The notes: generated from the sequence alone by a model not told the origin. Positions 48,820-59,835 are shown, counted from the first letter of the stretch. The stretch: 64,000 bases of DNA from Archegozetes longisetosus (GCA_018873245.2 JAEMBT020000002.1:4606001-4670000), one strand, 5' to 3'. Made by a program: numbers and translations.

Positions 48820-50025
48820 TGAAGACAGCTTAAAAGCACTCAAGTTTTTAAAAGCGTAAGCATTTATTCCTTAGCTAAACTTTTTTTATATTTAGCTGCA
48901 TCCTATTTTAGACTTTATATTTCGACTCACCATAATATTGGATAATTTTTATTTAAAAATAACTTTCTCATTATTTAATCTTTCCTAATTGAAATGGATA
49001 TCATATCTTAATATCCATGATGTACTATCATTAAGTTATACTGTCTGTTTTTTTAAAACTAAACTCAGATTTTACAGTTAACACCTTATTGCTTTAGGAA
49101 ATGTGATTCAAAAGTGAAATCGCTTACTTATTCACTGAAATTTGAATGTTTCAAAATAAACCTTTAATAATGGACTATAATCTTACAAACATATTTTAGA
49201 ACTGTAATCCTACAAAGTAGTTTAGATATGTAAAAATAAATTTGATTCAATTCTAAGAATAGTTGCATCGGTCGGCCCAGTTTTACCAAAATTTTCAAAA
49301 TATTCAGCTCTAACCTTATCACAAGATTTAGTTAATAAATGAGTTTTCAAAACAAAAGTTATTTCTTTTGTTGTGAACATTATTTTTATGATTAAAGGTG
49401 TTTTTAATTCAAAATCAATGACTAAGTGATTAAATTTTGTTTTATATATTTTAACTTACTCATTAGTAAGTTCTGATTCACGAGTAATAATAAAGAAAAA
49501 TTTTATAAGGATTTGAGTTTAGTTTTTAAAAAACTGACAGTAGTTTAGAGTGACGGTTTAGAGCTTTTTTGGATTGAGGTTGACTTTTGTATCACCCATT
49601 ATGCAATTGCTATAGAGCCTAATATTAAATTTTCTAGCTTCTTGACTCAATAGTAAGCCTTAAAAGCAAGTTTAAGTATAGTGATCCAAACGGGATCTTT
49701 ACTAAAATATTACTTTCATTCCAAGCCTCCAATGGGATAAAGTAGAATGTGAGAAATGAACCCTGAATTAGATTGGGATGAAATGAAATTGAGAAAGAGA
49801 AGCGGAATGGAACGAAATGGATAAATAATCAAAAATCAAATATAAATGTTAAATTATGATTAAGTTTTATTAACCAAAAGTTGAATTGAGTAAGTTATAA
49901 CTATTTTATTAAACTACTTTAAATAAACATTAAGTAAATGACATTATCAGATAATATAAAGGTATTTTCTCCAAAGTTTTTTCTCTCTCGATGAAGTTTC
50001 TCTCGGATACGAACTTAGTTGCATA
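48820..50025. repeat. Upstream flank of the P450 duplication, copy 1
   Basis: This flank aligns in the same orientation with 56565-57175. Shared blocks include TTAATATCCATG, TAGTA(A/T)TAAGCCTTAAAAG..., CCTTAAAAGC/T and CAATGAAGTTTCTCTCG-like words, in order. Copy 1 has about 520 bases (49040-49560) with no counterpart in copy 2. No gene is seen in it. Confidence 0.65.
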
Positions 50026-50189
50026 AACATTATTTTTTTCATATATGCCTTTCAGGTTCAAAATTTTTGCGTAACATGAGGTGCTATGTAATGGGGTGGG
50101 ATGAAAAGCCGAATGTGGAGTAGGAACAGGATGGTATAGTATATACGGAAATAAATATAAAAATCTAAAATTTTATTCAGATAATATGA

Positions 50190-50778
50190 TATTCAAGTAA
50201 ATGAGATGACAATCTTATTAACTCCTATTTGAAACACTACTTTATAACTATGACTTAACTAATTGATAGAAATGGTAGTCATTTGAGGAATGCGAGTTGA
50301 AGTGACGCACAAGGATTTATCATTACTTTTTCAAATAATTTTTATGTTTTATCTGAGTTGAAGAGCAACAACATAATAGAAACGTTGACAATTATTTTAA
50401 TACACAATTTGCTATCTAAATATTAGTTTGAACCATACGCTTCTCATTGTATAATCTCATGATAAATTTCTATTCAATGTCTAATGAGTTAATCACTAGA
50501 AATTTGATAAGATTATGAGAACAGAAACGAATATAAAACGTTATATAATATTCAGAGGTGTTCTGTTACAGACCTTGAGTACTGTTCGGCGACTTAGAAT
50601 GATTAACATTATTAAAATCGTTTTAGTTACGAATAGTTATCAGGTAATATTATCTGATAAACTAAATATAAATTCGTAAAAACGGCAATACTTCTGAATA
50701 TTTTTATTTTGCAATCAAGTCTGTCTATAAGTGAAAAGATTATCTGTAAGAGTAGGCGAAGATAGAAGTTATTGAATT
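50190..50778 (+). promoter_or_regulatory. Duplicated promoter-proximal region of P450 gene 1
   Basis: This stretch aligns with 59865-60437 up to the ATG. Shared blocks include AGGATTTATCATTA, ACACAATTTGCT, TAATATTCAGAGG(T/A)GTTCTGTT and GAGTAGGCGAAGA.AGAAGTTATTG just before the start. It must contain the promoter and 5' UTR, but no TATA box at a defined position convinces me. Confidence 0.5.
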
Positions 50779-53700
50779 ATGATTGAATTTGTGAGTGTAA
50801 TTATCTCTTCCTCTCTGTTCAAATGGACAGCTGTTTGTATTATTGGTGTAATTGCTGTTTACAGGTTAGTTTATTAGAAAATCAAATTTGAATTCCTTAT
50901 AAAATATAGTTTTTCATCTTTGCAGATGTTATTATTATTGCAAAATTATTATTAAAAACTAAACACAAATCCTATGATTTTATTCGACTTTAACGAATGA
51001 AATAACAAATGAAAGTTTAATTTTAATGAATTTAAATGATTGGAAATTTGACTAAATTTAGTATGACACTTACGAAGGCATTTGAAGGCTATTTAAATGT
51101 TAGGCATAGAAACGAAGCGATAAAATATGAGAAACATTGCGAAATATCTAACTGAATAATGATTGATTGCTTTCTTCTAGCTCTATTAACAGATCGTAGT
51201 CCTTTTCATAAAGTCAGAATAGCCTGAGTACAATAAAATTCAAAATTAGTAAAGTTATGAACTATGTAAGTTATATCGTGTATAGTATAAAATAGAGTAA
51301 AGTAGCATAAAATCGTGTTGAACTTCATATTCTGTTTGTTTATTAACATTATTTTAGAGAGATTTACGTAATGATAACAAAAGAACATACACTTCGGAGC
51401 TTCTGACAAGGTCACAAGTAGATAAATGAATCTAATTTTAATTTCAATTGTATGTTTTACTATATACATACATAAAGACGTAATATTCATGCTTGTGCTC
51501 AGTTTTTCTACAAAATAGTCCACATTTTATAGTTTTGTGAGTAAAGCACTTTAAATGGAAATCTATTTATCAATGATAATTACTTTGAGTTTAAAAGTGT
51601 TAGGTTCAATATCTATTTATTTTATCAGTTAATCACATGTTTGAGTGTTTGATAAGATTTTTAAAGATATAAAGTTGAAATTTATCCTCAAATGTAATGT
51701 TTAATCGTATTTAATAGATTTTACTTTTGAACACTATTTAATCACAAGTTTTCATTGTGCTTAATTTGTAAATTTAAAATTAGACAATCATTCTGACAAA
51801 CAGTTATTTAGGAATAGAAAATTAGAATTAGACATATTAAAAATTAGGCACCTTTCAATTAAATATATGTTGAAATAAATCAAATATAAGATATTACTTG
51901 TAATTGCGGTTTATCAATAAATAAAATTTAATTCTCTATATCAGTGCAATCCATCGGTTACAATCTCATAGTCATATATTTGATGTTAAGACATTCAAAT
52001 CCTAATCATAAATTCATCTCTTGTAGATGTTAACTTTACCTTGAATGATTTTAAGTAAAGGTGTACTAATATTTACCTAATACATTGTTGTAATAAATTT
52101 TTATTTCTCGATATAATACATATACACTCAGTTCAAAAACTAACTGCCGAGTTTCAAACCTCTATAACTTTTTAATGGATTAACCGATTTTGATGCGGTT
52201 TCATTAAAATAAAGAAAAACTCCCCCGATTAACGATTAATATGCTAAATTTGTGAAAATATTTAAAAAAAGATTTTTAAACAAAATTTTTGTTTTTACAA
52301 GAGGGTTAGTCAGATTTCGCCTAATCGCCTACCAAGCCAATATGCATATCAAATTAAAGCTTATGAAGAATAGAATTGAAAGCAAAAAGAAATTTCCAAA
52401 AATATGAAGGCTGAGAAGAGATATGTATTTTAATGGTTGTCAAAAAATTAAATACATTTAAAAATTCATATCTCCTCTAAGCCTTCATATTTTTGAAAAA
52501 TTCTTTTTGCTTTCAATTCTATTCTTCATAAGCTTTAATTTGTTGCCCATATTGGCTTGGTAGGCGATTAGGCGAAATCTGACTAACCTTCTTGTAAAAA
52601 CAAAAATTTTGTTTTGAAATCTTTTTTTGTAAATTTCAATAAATTTAGCATATCAATCGTTAATTGGGGGAGTTTTTCTTTATTTTAATGAAAACCGCAT
52701 CAAAATCGGTTAATCCATTAAAAAGTTATAGAGGTTTGAAACCCGGAAGATAGTTTTTGAACTGAGTGTATATTAATTGATTGAGATCTATTTAAAATAT
52801 CTATTTTATCAACTAATTCTAGATATTTATTCCCGAAATGTGATTATTGGGAATCACAGGGAGTCCCCACTGCAAGCATTAGCTTATCAAGTAGATTCAA
52901 AATACCTTTGCAAAAGAGGGAGCAAGATTTAGTCAATAAATATGGAAAAATTTTTGGAATCTATGAGATGACAAGGCCCGTTCTTTTCGTATCAGATCCC
53001 GATATCCTCAAAGATATTCTCGTCAAGGATTTTCATATTTTTCCAAATCGAAGAGTTAGTAGATTAATCTATTTGATAAGTTAGTTTTCCGTTTATGTAA
53101 ATATTTGATTGACATTTCAGGATTTTAGTACAGGTGGTAATCCTGTTTTTGATAATATAATTTCAATATTGAGAGATGATAAGTGGAAAAGAGTTCGGTC
53201 GATAATCTCACCCGCATTCTCAACTGGAAAGCTGAGAAAAATGAGACCACTGATTGAAGAATGTCTCAATACATTGATTAAGAACTTGGATAATGTGAGC
53301 CAAACTGGTGAAGAATCTGACATGAAGAGAATTTTCGGAGCTTATAGTATGGAAGTTGTAATTCAGGTGGCGTTTGGAACAAAAGTAGACGCACTTTTTG
53401 ATGAAACTAATCCTATTCTAATAAATGCGAGAAAAATATTCAATAGAAACATCAGCCCTAAAGCAGTTTTAGCACTTCTAGCCCCTAAAATTGCGAAGCT
53501 TTTTAAAATTACTCTTGTGGATATAAGTGTGAGTCAGTTTTTTAGAGATTTCACAATGAAAATCGTCGATCAAAGAAAGAAATCAGGCAGCCACAATAAA
53601 AGAGTAGATTTCCTTCAGCTTTTGTTAAACGCCATTGAAAACAATGATTCGGATAATTTGGATGATGATGAAAGTGATAAAAATGTCTATGATAAAGATG

Positions 53701-54560
53701 ACGATAAATATTCTGAGTATAAAACAGTTCCCCAGAATAAGAGTGAGTCGAATGCAGTATTCGTTTCTTTTTGACTCTACTTAAAATTTCTCGAATCTGT
53801 TTAATACAGCGCTCACAAATGATGAATTTGTGGCACAGTGTGTTATATTCTTATTAGCTGGCTATGACACAACTGCTACCACCTTATCATTTGCCATTTA
53901 CAATCTGGCGTGTAATCCTGAGGCACAACAAAAGCTATATGAAGAGGCAAAATCAATTCTCGGATCAAATGTCAGTCAAAATAATATAACTTTAACCGAA
54001 AATAAATCGTTTATCATATTTGTAGAAAGAAGTCGATTATGATGTTGTTCATTCATTGAAATATCTGGATTCAGTTGTGATGGAATCACTTCGTTTATAC
54101 CCTCCAGCGTTATTTTTAGAACGAGTTGCGAGTGAGGATTACGTTATCGGGACTACAGGCATTAAAGTTAAAAAAGGACAACTCGTTCACATTCCCACTT
54201 ATTCAATACATAGAGATTCTGAAAACTTTCCTGAACCCGACTCGTTCAAACCCGAAAGATTTTTTCCTGAAAACAGAATTCATCATCCATACGCTCATTT
54301 GCCATTTGGTGCTGGACCGAGAAGTTGTGTCGGAATGAGATTAGCTCTACTTGAAGCCAAGTTAGCTCTCCTTCACAGCGTTTATAGATTCAAGTTTTCA
54401 ACCGGCCCAAAGACTGTGGTATTTCATAAGCATTTTATTGTGTCGGATTAAAAAATTCTAACAAAGCTTGATTTTATATTGACAGCATCCGCCTGAGTGC
54501 TATGTTGGTGGAGGATTATTTGTACCCAAAGAAGTTATAATTAAAGTGGAAAGACGTTAA
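50779..54560 (+). CDS. Cytochrome P450, CYP3 clan (tandem gene 1)
   Basis: Microsomal haem-thiolate monooxygenase. CYP3-clan enzymes of arthropods commonly oxidise xenobiotics; the substrate here is unknown. Six exons join in phase: 50779-50864, 52823-53054, 53121-53742, 53810-53970, 54026-54415 and 54486-54560 (521 residues). Seen: an N-terminal signal-anchor (SVIISSSLFKWTAVCIIGVI); helix C WKRVR; I-helix AGYDTT (330-335); K-helix ESLR (387-390) followed by LYPP; FKPERF (441-446); haem loop PFGAGPRSCVG with Cys468 as iron ligand. Exon 1 encodes only the anchor and is separated by a 1.96 kb intron holding a foldback transposon. Intron 4 is 55 bases with a GTCAGT donor. The region before the I-helix has an acidic Asp/Asn-rich insert. 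All motifs are intact, so it is probably functional. Confidence 0.94.
51065..51545. repeat. Intron-1 segment present in three copies, copy 1
   Basis: The segment beginning AAACGAAGCGATAAAATATGAGAAAC recurs at 60715-61190 (intron 1 of P450 gene 2), with its first part also at 59290-59600, upstream of gene 2. All are in the same orientation. The minus-strand open frame at 51206-51523 is not kept open in the other copies. Confidence 0.6.
52125..52768. mobile_element. Tc1/mariner-like foldback element in P450 gene 1 intron 1
   Basis: A 644-base element with long inverted arms of about 300 bases each, starting CACTCAGTTCAAAAACTA and ending with its reverse complement apart from single mismatches. 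TA dinucleotides flank both ends (52123-52124, 52769-52770), as expected for Tc1/mariner insertion. The centre is short and non-coding. Gene 2 has no counterpart at this place in its intron 1, so the insertion probably followed the gene duplication. Confidence 0.85.
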
Positions 54561-55032
54561 TGCTATCAAGACTTCACCAAAGCCTTAATTTTCATAACTC
54601 TATCTTAGATTTTGATTGGAGACACTGCATCTATTATTCGTGTTCTTATGTTACAATTAGATTTTTTGTAAAGAACCTTAACGTTAACGCTCAAATGATT
54701 AAATGAAAATTTTATCACATATAACTTCGACTTTATTGGCTTTGCTTTTGTACATCCAGTGATCGCCAAGACGCTGTCCTTTGATTTTTTTCTGGCCCTT
54801 TACACATTGTGTAGCTTTTTAATTGAGTATTCGAATCATTTTTCTTAGATAATTTAAAAAGTCTCCTTAATGAAATTAAAATATTTAAATTGATATGAAA
54901 TTATCGTCATGTTATTTTGGAGAGAACCATTTATAATATATTATTAATCTTTTAAAACTGTAGTTCAGATATATACGAACAATATCTAAAAATTGAATAT
55001 AAGAATCTTATGAGATACTATTTTAGATAATA

Positions 55033-55723
55033 CAGAGTTCGGCATATAAAACTCTAAGGATATTTACTTTTATTGCACAAAATCTACAACGCATTTTAGT
55101 AATTTTACAAATGAAAAGTAAAGACTATATATTAAATGATTCATGGAAAAATTACCATCGAATTATCTACTTTCCATGAGCAGCTATACACCTCCGAAGA
55201 CGAGTAGGTACCGATTGACAAACTTTGAACACAACTCTAGAGGAAGTTGTGATAATGCACTTGTAATTCTTTACTTTAATTCTTGAATATTTTTTGGTTT
55301 TGTGGCATAAACAGTATCTTTAATAACTCCCTAAAGGAAAAAATCGGGTGGTAAATCACAACTTCTTGGGGGCCACTCGATAGGACCTCTACGACGGTGG
55401 GGCAATTTTAGGTGAAGCCATTGTCTTACTTTCTTATCATAATGTGCTGGGGAAATAATCAAGAAATATTCCAGAATTAAAGCAAAGAATTACAAGTGCA
55501 TTATCACAACTTCCTCTAGAGTTGTGTTCAAAGTTTGTCGATCTGCACCCACTCGTCTTCGGAGGTGTATAGCTGCCCACGGAAAGCAGATAATTCGATG
55601 GTAACTTTTCCATAAGTCATTTAATATATAGTCTTTACTTTTCATTTGTAAAATTACTAAAATGCGTTGTAGATTTTGTGCAATAAAAGTAAATATCCTT
55701 AGAGTTTTATATGCCGAACTCTA
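55033..55723. mobile_element. Foldback element built from two inverted transposase 3' ends
   Basis: The arms are 55034-55295 and about 55461-55722, near-perfect inverted copies (outer end AGAGTTCGGCATATAAAACT). They are flanked by TA if the outer base C is included. Each arm encodes the same transposase C-terminus pointing outward to the element end. The 165-base centre continues the transposase upstream in one orientation only. This looks like a mariner-type element whose 3' end was duplicated in inverted orientation. Confidence 0.8.
55184..55450 (-). pseudogene. Truncated mariner/Tc1-superfamily transposase inside the foldback
   Basis: The minus-strand reading PAHYDKKVRQWL, then RRGPIEWPPRSCDLP, DFFL, then VIKDTVYATKPKNIQELK and RITSALSQL is the C-terminal catalytic region of an IS630/Tc1/mariner-superfamily transposase (usual pattern RGPIEWPARSPDLTPLDFFLWG). 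The expected Trp after DFFL is a stop, and a second stop follows ELK. The N-terminal two thirds are missing. A second, inverted copy of the last about 34 codons reads outward on plus at 55469-55572. Confidence 0.75.
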
Positions 55724-56353
55724 TATACATAGTATCTTTAGTTCAAATAAAATATTAATATCGTTAAAAACAATATGAAGCATCGAAATCCTCAAATAAA
55801 TGAAATGTTTGTTTTAATAAACATTTCAAATTAAGAATAAATTCGCTTTTGACATAATTGCTCACTGGCCCTTTGACTGAAGAGTCAAATTTTCAGACCT
55901 TTTACTTTAGTAGTCCAAAAGTTTGGCGATAACTGATGTAACCTTTTGAGTGCTTCCTGAGATATGCTATAACTGCCAGACCGTAGGCGTAAACATTGCG
56001 GTTCTTTAAAATATATTTTATATATATTGGGTTCCGAATTAGCAAAATTTACTAACTTATCATTAGAGAGACTGAAAGTTGCTCTTAGTATAAGATCTAA
56101 GTATTAGTCATTGAATTTGCATCAGAAATTAAGCAAGTTTACAGTTATATCATAGTTGGCGTCTCTAATTTCTCATTTAAAATGAATAATGTGAAGTAGC
56201 TCTGTATTAATATGAAAAGCAATTTTTTCTTGTTCTTGCTTATCACAAAATCAAATGCTTATTTGTCTTAAAATTTTGTTTGGTAGACTGGTCACATATT
56301 ACTCTTTAGTTTAAAAAAATAGTGAAGGATAAGAAGATACTACCAATTTTTTT

Positions 56354-56499
56354 GTAATGAACCTAAATGTTAACGCCAAAATGACAGTTGACCAGTCAAA
56401 ACTACAACTTTATTGGCACATTTTAATGCGACCCCTAAGTGTTACCTGAGATATAGCATAATGAGCGGAGCCTAAGGCATTAACATTATGGTTCTTTAC
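56354..56499. mobile_element. Intact 146-base MITE
   Basis: The terminal inverted repeats of 24 bases, beginning GTAATGAACCTAAATGTTAA at the left and GTAAAGAACCATAATGTTAA in the reversed right end, differ at only a few positions. The inside is non-coding. It is the sibling of the split element at 54668-56008. No clear target-site duplication was found. Confidence 0.7.
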
Positions 56500-56564
56500 A
56501 GAAAAATTTGATAGTAAGTCGTAGAATAAATTTTGAAGGTATACGCATTCTGTTACACGGAGTT

Positions 56565-57175
56565 TTAGACAGCCTAAAAGTACTCAAGTTTATAAATTGT
56601 AACACTTATTTCTTAACTTAAAACTCTGATACTTAGCTGCAACTTATTTTATTTCAATTTCTATTCCATAAATATTGAATAGTTTTTAATTTGAAAATAT
56701 ATTTTACTATTATTTAATTTTTCATAATTAAGATGAATATCACGCCTTAATATCCATGGTGTGTTACCATTAAATCATAGTTTAAACTAAAAGTTTTGAG
56801 ACTTTTCAAGTCGAGGTTCACTTGCAATATTATGGGATATCTATAGAATCCAATGTTTAACTTTCTGGCTTTTCGATTTAGTATTAAGCCTTAAAAGTCT
56901 GTTCAAGAATAATGATTCAAACGGAATCTCTACTAAAATGTCACTGAAAAAGAGAAGAGTGAAATGAGACGGAATGAACAAATAAGATAATTAAAAGCCA
57001 AAAAATTTATTTGTAATATTATGACTAGGTTTTATTAATCAAATATTAAATTAAACAATAAATAATAACTTTCTAAAACTACTTCGAATAAGTAAAAAAT
57101 GGCATTGTCAGGTAATATTAAGACCTTATCTCCAAAACACTTCCCCTCTCAATGAAGTTTCTCTCGAATCATTTC
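56565..57175. repeat. Upstream flank of the P450 duplication, copy 2
   Basis: Same-orientation counterpart of 48820-50025, diverged and shorter. It ends near CAATGAAGTTTCTCTCGAAT, after which about 2.1 kb of unrelated sequence intervenes before the next shared block. Confidence 0.65.
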
Positions 57176-57502
57176 GTATACAAGACTTAAGCAATAGGAT
57201 AGACTTTTAGCCATATTAACTTAATCATCAAATTTTTCTGTTACATAAACTCCAAAATAAGTACATTTTACGTATTGGGAATATTTGGAAAACAAAAAAA
57301 ATATCAACAATAAAATTGATTTCATTGAAACTCATTATGAGATATTTTTTATTATAAACCTATATACAAATCATGATATTTTGAGATTAAATTAAAGCGA
57401 GAAGATCAGAAAAATTATATATTATCTTAGATATATTTAGTTGGAATTCGAAACGAGTTAGTGAGAAAACTTTTTTTTTATTCTTGAAAGGAATTTTGAA
57501 TG

Positions 57503-57866
57503 TACGGGTGCCAGACCTCCCGGATTTGACTGTTCGGTTAATGAATAGCAAAACAATTTATAGAAATCGAAGATAGGGTTAAATCTTCAGTGCGTTTTAA
57601 AAAATCTTAAATGAAGTATTCTGAAAGCTTAATAAAACACCTGCAAACCTATCTGCATTCTTTTGTAGAACTTAATCCTTTCGTGAACTTGAAAATAAGT
57701 TGTCATTTCAAAATCAGTGTTATCTTAATATGAGAAATATCTCATAATTATTTTAAAAATAATTTTAAAACTATGTATGAAACAATACATGTAACTTTCA
57801 ATATATAAGGGTCCCCCTATTGTATAAAATCTCTAGGATTTGATCAGAATTGACCCGGCAACCGTA
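57503..57866. mobile_element. Possible hAT-like MITE, 364 bases
   Basis: Left end TACGGGTGCCAGACCTCCCGG and reversed right end TACGGTTGCCGGGTCAATTC are imperfect inverted repeats. The 8-base flanks TTTGAATG (57495-57502) and TTTAAATG (57867-57874) match at seven of eight positions, as for a hAT target duplication. Non-coding interior. Confidence 0.45.
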
Positions 57867-58448
57867 TTTAAATGTTCTGATCTGTATTTTTAAGTGAAAA
57901 TGAATCAAAATAGAAAATAAGAGCTCAAAATTTTATGAGTGAATATTATTTAATGACAACGAGTAATCCAATCAAAGTTGATATCCCTGAAAGGTCCTAT
58001 CTTTCAGTTTTTGTTTTATGCCTAATGTGCGTTTTGTTATTTTTAATTGAATTTTTATAATAGATATCATTCGAGAAATACATTGTGCGAATTTTTCAGA
58101 TAGAACAACTGAATCTTTTGAATATCGTTATATGATTTTAATCCAAGAATAATGTATCAGTTCTAAAAGAATTATTATTTTGAGTAATTTCATTCGAGCA
58201 TTCATTACAATTGTATTTATCTCTCAAATTAGAAATTATTAAACTGTTTCTTATGATTGAATAGATGGATAATATTTTACTGTTATTTTCTATCAGGAAC
58301 AAAATATTTTTAAAACTTAAACTAAATAAAAGTTCTGAAACTAACCTCTGAGTGGCGCTTATTTAATCGGTTGATGAGAGTTAGTTTAATGAGTATTTTT
58401 AATGGAGTTATAAATCCTATTAGAAAAGTATTCATTACAGTTTCGTTA

Positions 58449-59127
58449 GGTTATACCCCGATTGATAGACCTCCACTTTATAGAAGTCTACTTTGTAGAC
58501 ACCCACTTTATAGAAATCCACTTTATAGACATTCCACTTCATAGACATTTCATTTCATAGACATTTCATTTCATAGACATTTGGTTAGAGAGACATTTTT
58601 AAGCTATTCAAAATAATTTAAATTTATTTACACATCTGAGAAATTAAAATAATTGTATATTAATTATACTGAAAGTCAAGTGCATCGAATCTCATATCTA
58701 CTAATCCGTTAATCTTATAATCTTATGATAATTAAGATATTTAACACGTGCAAAATGCAAACCCATTCAACTATTTTTCAATTGAATGAAAAGTGATTTT
58801 TATTTTGAGTCTATTCAGTTCAATATATCAATTTTTTATTAGAATATTTCTGCATATCTATATTTGAATTTTATTAATTAGTTAGTGTTTGTGTAATCTA
58901 TCTGTAAACTACGTCTGAATTAAGTTTTATTGAACCAAACAAAGGGAAAAATGATCATTTTTCAAAATTAGATTCAAATAGATTGTTTAGAATTAACATC
59001 AATAATCTCCTCGATAACAAGAATTTTCATTAGCGAATAATTAGTCTATAAAATGAAATGTCTATGAAGTGAAATGTCTATGAAGTGGATTTCTATAAAG
59101 TGGGTGTCTATAAACTGGGAAGACACC
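58449..59127. mobile_element. FB-like foldback element with perfect 9-base target duplication
   Basis: Inverted arms of roughly 130 and 90 bases are built from tandem variants of CCACTTTATAGAAAT / CATTTCATTTCATAGA. They run inward from GGTTATACCCC at the left and end AGACACC at the right. Both sides carry GTTTCGTTA (58440-58448 and 59128-59136), an exact 9-base target-site duplication. Tandem sub-repeats in the arms with 9-base duplications recall Drosophila FB elements and some Mutator-like MITEs. The AT-rich loop (58600-59040) has no coding frame. Confidence 0.85.
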
Positions 59128-59160
59128 GTTTCGTTAAGTTTTATGTGTGACTTTTTGAGT

Positions 59161-59222
59161 TTAGCTGCAATTTTAGCTCAGTAGTAGCTTGCATTTTGCG
59201 CAGCCGCCGTTCGATTCGTGTT
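59161..59222 (+). repeat. tRNA-like relic (possible SINE head)
   Basis: TTTTAGCTCAGTAGTAG resembles a pol III A box in a tRNA D-arm. CGTTCGATTCG about 36 bases later resembles a B box. The flanking sequences cannot form an acceptor stem, so it is not a functional tRNA gene. It begins 33 bases after the FB-like element. Confidence 0.35.
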
Positions 59223-59289
59223 TTTACGGTTTTTAGTCACTTGTTGATATATATCTTATAGCTCCTCTTAAAGTCATACTTATGAGTAC

Positions 59290-59600
59290 ATCTGTGGACT
59301 AATCAAATATTAGGGATCGAAATAAAGCGATAAAGTATGAGAAACATTGTGACATATCTGACTACGTAATATTTAATCAGCATTTTCTGCCTCTATTAAT
59401 GGATTGCATTCTTTTTATAACGTTAAAATACTCTGAATCCAATAAACTTCAAAATTAGAAAAGTTATAAACTACGTAGGTTATATCGTATAAAATGTATA
59501 AAACAGTATAAAGTAACATAAAATCATTTTGAACAACAAATTCTGTTTATTAACATTATACTTGAGGAAAGGTTTATTTAATGTAAAACGCAACGCGAAA
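59290..59600. repeat. Third partial copy of P450 intron-1 sequence, upstream of gene 2
   Basis: AAAGCGATAAAGTATGAGAAACATTGTGACATATCTGACT and what follows (to about 59600) align with 51100-51370 and 60745-61020, all in the same orientation. Position 59600 marks an abrupt switch to a transposon-like end (ACAGTGGGGGATAAAAGTAA). It is therefore a remnant of an additional gene unit or of an unequal exchange. Confidence 0.65.
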
Positions 59601-59602
59601 AC

Positions 59603-59835
59603 ATACAGTGGGGGATAAAAGTAATATTGGTTTTTCTAAAATTTTAAAAGAAGTTTGATAAAATTAAGACCCTCTATCAAATCAAATAAAAATCATTAAA
59701 AATATTTTTCTAATAGAAAATACATTATTAAATAATGACATTAAAAACCACTTAAATGTATAGTATAGTTTAGGAGTTATTTGAGAAAACGTCTCATAAA
59801 TGGTGGGCAAAAGTAATTTTCGCTATTGATTTAGA
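59603..59835. mobile_element. Possible Tc1-like MITE fragment
   Basis: The left end CAGTGGGGGATAAAAGTAAT resembles Tc1-family ends. An inner GGTGGGCAAAAGTAATTTTCG lies at about 59800 in the same orientation, not inverted. The segment sits exactly between two blocks shared with gene 1, so it is an insertion. Its class is uncertain. Confidence 0.35.

Larger units (their letters stand above)
54668..56008. mobile_element. MITE split by a nested foldback element
   Basis: The left end GTAAAGAACCTTAACGTTAA and right end (reverse complement TAAAGAACCGCAATGTTTAC) match the ends of the intact MITE at 56354-56499. Internal blocks also match (ACTTTATTGGC on the left; GAGATAT.GCATAA/CTATAA near the right). 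The foldback at 55033-55723 and some extra sequence interrupt it. It was therefore a roughly 150-250-base element before the nested insertion. Confidence 0.6.

Noticed and set aside
51206..51523. 105-codon minus-strand open frame in P450 intron 1
   Set aside because: Lies in the triplicated intron segment and is broken in the other copies. The exon-like reading near 61025-61110 is not better conserved than its surroundings.
53971..54025. Apparent frameshift in P450 gene 1
   Set aside because: Explained by a 55-base intron. The equivalent intron in gene 2 removes an in-frame TGA.
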